Notes under the pieces: generated by a model
What the model saw: only the letters and a program-made list of their open reading frames with translations
The model's database searches: none
Told to the model about the DNA's origin: nothing
Shown: positions 6,003 to 7,100 of the stretch, piece after piece
How positions within the stretch are numbered: position 1 is the stretch's first letter
Layout of the letters: each line of letters opens with the position of its first letter
Translations under genes and position numbers: made by a program
DNA from: Clostridia bacterium
GTDB taxonomy: Bacteria > Bacillota_E > SLMV01 > PUMD01
Assembly: GCA_003562655.1 (NCBI GenBank)
Contig: PWUC01000018.1
Span: 1-7,100 of the forward strand
Direction: 5' to 3'
Length of the DNA: 7,100 nt

Positions 6003-7025
6003 TCACAGCCCGTATCGGGCGCGCACCACTTCTGACACCCGCTTCAGAAGGTGAAAGGACCGTTCCACCGTCTCCTCGCCATCTTCATTGATCAGGCAGC
6101 AACGGGCGGGCGCAAGCCAGCTCTGACGCAGAAGCTGGTCGCGATCAATCCCCTTTCGGTCCAGATACTGCCACATGTCCTCGAGCCGTTCGACGATGGA
6201 ATTGATGCTTTCGATCTCCATCTCCTCAGTGAGGGTCGGCGTTATTCCCCAGGAGAGGATGCCTCCGCGATCCAGGTGACGCGCAATGCGCGGAAAGTAC
6301 CGCACGAAGACCTCCCCCTGGGCCAGGGCATCAACGGAGAGCACATCCAGCTCCAGGTCGAGGAGAAAGGACCAGTCGGGATTGCCGCACAGGTGCACGC
6401 CCCTCGGCCGCGGAACATCCTCCAGAAACTCGGCGTAATCCCCCTGCGCCTTCTCTGCGGTATAGCCGGTGAATGCCGTGAACAGCATCTCCAGGCCCGG
6501 TTCATCGACCCAGACCAGCGGGTCCGGATGATGCCTCTTCAACGCATCCAGCTGGGCGGAGATCTTCTTCTGGACAAAGGGGAAAAGGAAGGACCTGATC
6601 TCATCATGGTAGATGATGGGCCTCTTATCAGCGTCGGGGATCCTGAGGCCCAAACTCACCGGCCCAACCAGCTGGCCCCTCACGTGGGTGTACTCATCCA
6701 GCTCCTCGTCCAGGAATCTCCGAAAGGTGGCGCTGTACTCCGGTGACAGTGCAAAATAGGCGGGATCCTCCCAGTGCGCCACCAGCTCAGGGAGCTCGCG
6801 GTAGAAGCCCTCAGGACAGAGGAAGATCTCCCTCTCCCGGACGTCCAGTCTGATGCCTGGAAAATGCTCAGACACCTGAACATACATGTCCTCGTAGAAG
6901 CTCACCTTCGGCAGCTGAGGCCAGAAGGGGATGTCCACCGACAGGGCCAGATCGAGGGCCCTGCGGACATCGCGGTGGGGAAGGATCCCCATGGCCGTGG
7001 TCTGACAGTCGCCGGCCAGATTCAC
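6003..7025 (-). CDS. UROD/MetE-like superfamily protein, possible core-type methionine synthase
   Basis: The 340-residue product resembles the catalytic C-terminal barrel of cobalamin-independent methionine synthase, in the UROD/MetE-like superfamily. Recognisable segments are TAMGILPH near the N-terminus, DIPFWPQLPKVSFYEDMYVQ (31-50), GQLVGPVSLGL (117-127), VWVDEPGL (171-178), HLCGNPDW (211-218) and a late Cys pair (C309, C310). His211, Cys213 and a late cysteine match the pattern of MetE zinc ligands that activate the thiol acceptor. Such short proteins without the MetE N-terminal domain occur in anaerobes, and some take methyl groups from corrinoid proteins; whether this one does is inference. 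The GTG start at 7025 follows GAGAGGG by seven bases and an in-frame TGA lies at 7038-7040. It is separated from the tRNA by about 300 bases. Confidence 0.8.
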   Translation of the reverse strand: MNLAGDCQTTAMGILPHRDVRRALDLALSVDIPFWPQLPKVSFYEDMYVQVSEHFPGIRLDVREREIFLCPEGFYRELPELVAHWEDPAYFALSPEYSATFRRFLDEELDEYTHVRGQLVGPVSLGLRIPDADKRPIIYHDEIRSFLFPFVQKKISAQLDALKRHHPDPLVWVDEPGLEMLFTAFTGYTAEKAQGDYAEFLEDVPRPRGVHLCGNPDWSFLLDLELDVLSVDALAQGEVFVRYFPRIARHLDRGGILSWGITPTLTEEMEIESINSIVERLEDMWQYLDRKGIDRDQLLRQSWLAPARCCLINEDGEETVERSFHLLKRVSEVVRARYGL

Positions 7026-7043
7026 AATCCGGCCCTCTCAACC

Positions 7044-7100
7044 CTAGCCTTCATAGCTGTTGCCCGCCTCCCCGGTGAACATCCGGCGGGGGCCGCTGTC
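7044..7100 (-). CDS. Possible C-terminal end of an upstream gene (cut by window edge)
   Basis: On the minus strand a frame open from the window edge runs 18 codons to TAG at 7044-7046 and would encode a C-terminus ending GEAGNSYEG. Sixteen of the 18 codons end in G or C, as in the other genes here. It stops 18 bases before the GTG of the UROD/MetE-like gene, a spacing that would suit an operon. It is too short for identification. A competing frame ends in TGA at 7022-7024, overlapping that GTG, but has poorer codon bias. Confidence 0.35.
   Translation of the reverse strand, partial: DSGPRRMFTGEAGNSYEG

Overview
The window carries an ordinary bacterial protein-quality-control locus with flanking genes, in GC-rich DNA with a strong G/C preference at third codon positions. 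Almost everything runs on the minus strand. Only a rubrerythrin fragment at the left edge is on the plus strand. Rubrerythrin together with a cobalamin-independent methionine-synthase-like (UROD/MetE) protein suggests an anaerobe or microaerophile. A tRNA-Leu directly upstream of tig-clpP-clpX resembles gene order I associate with Actinobacteria, so a deep-branching anaerobic actinobacterium or a similar high-GC lineage is possible. That placement is inference, not proof.

Layout from left to right. Positions 1-260 hold the C-terminal part of a rubrerythrin (+). Positions 261-631 are a convergent intergenic stretch with a hairpin just past the MFS gene and one doubtful small ORF. Positions 632-1831 encode a 12-helix MFS transporter (-). 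Positions 1832-2025 hold its structured leader and a good intrinsic terminator closing the clpX transcript. Next come clpX (2026-3288), clpP (3343-3930) and tig (4027-5460), all on the minus strand and transcribed in the order tig, clpP, clpX. Upstream of tig are a candidate tig promoter, tRNA-Leu(UAG) at 5626-5707, and a near-consensus sigma-70 promoter for the tRNA. Positions 5761-6002 have no recognisable gene. Positions 6003-7025 encode the UROD/MetE-like protein (-). A few codons of a possible further gene lie at the right edge.

Functionally, trigger factor binds nascent chains at the ribosome, and ClpX unfolds substrates and feeds them to the ClpP protease chamber. The cluster therefore couples folding of new proteins to their disposal. 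The tRNA promoter probably also contributes some read-through into tig.

I found no defence system, mobile element, CRISPR array or clearly new system. The points most worth a second look are a 12-bp perfect hairpin abutting the clpX ribosome binding site, the structured leader of the MFS gene, and the stand-alone MetE-like protein that keeps candidate zinc ligands. Start codons were reassigned from ribosome-binding-site and family evidence for tig, clpP and the MFS gene.
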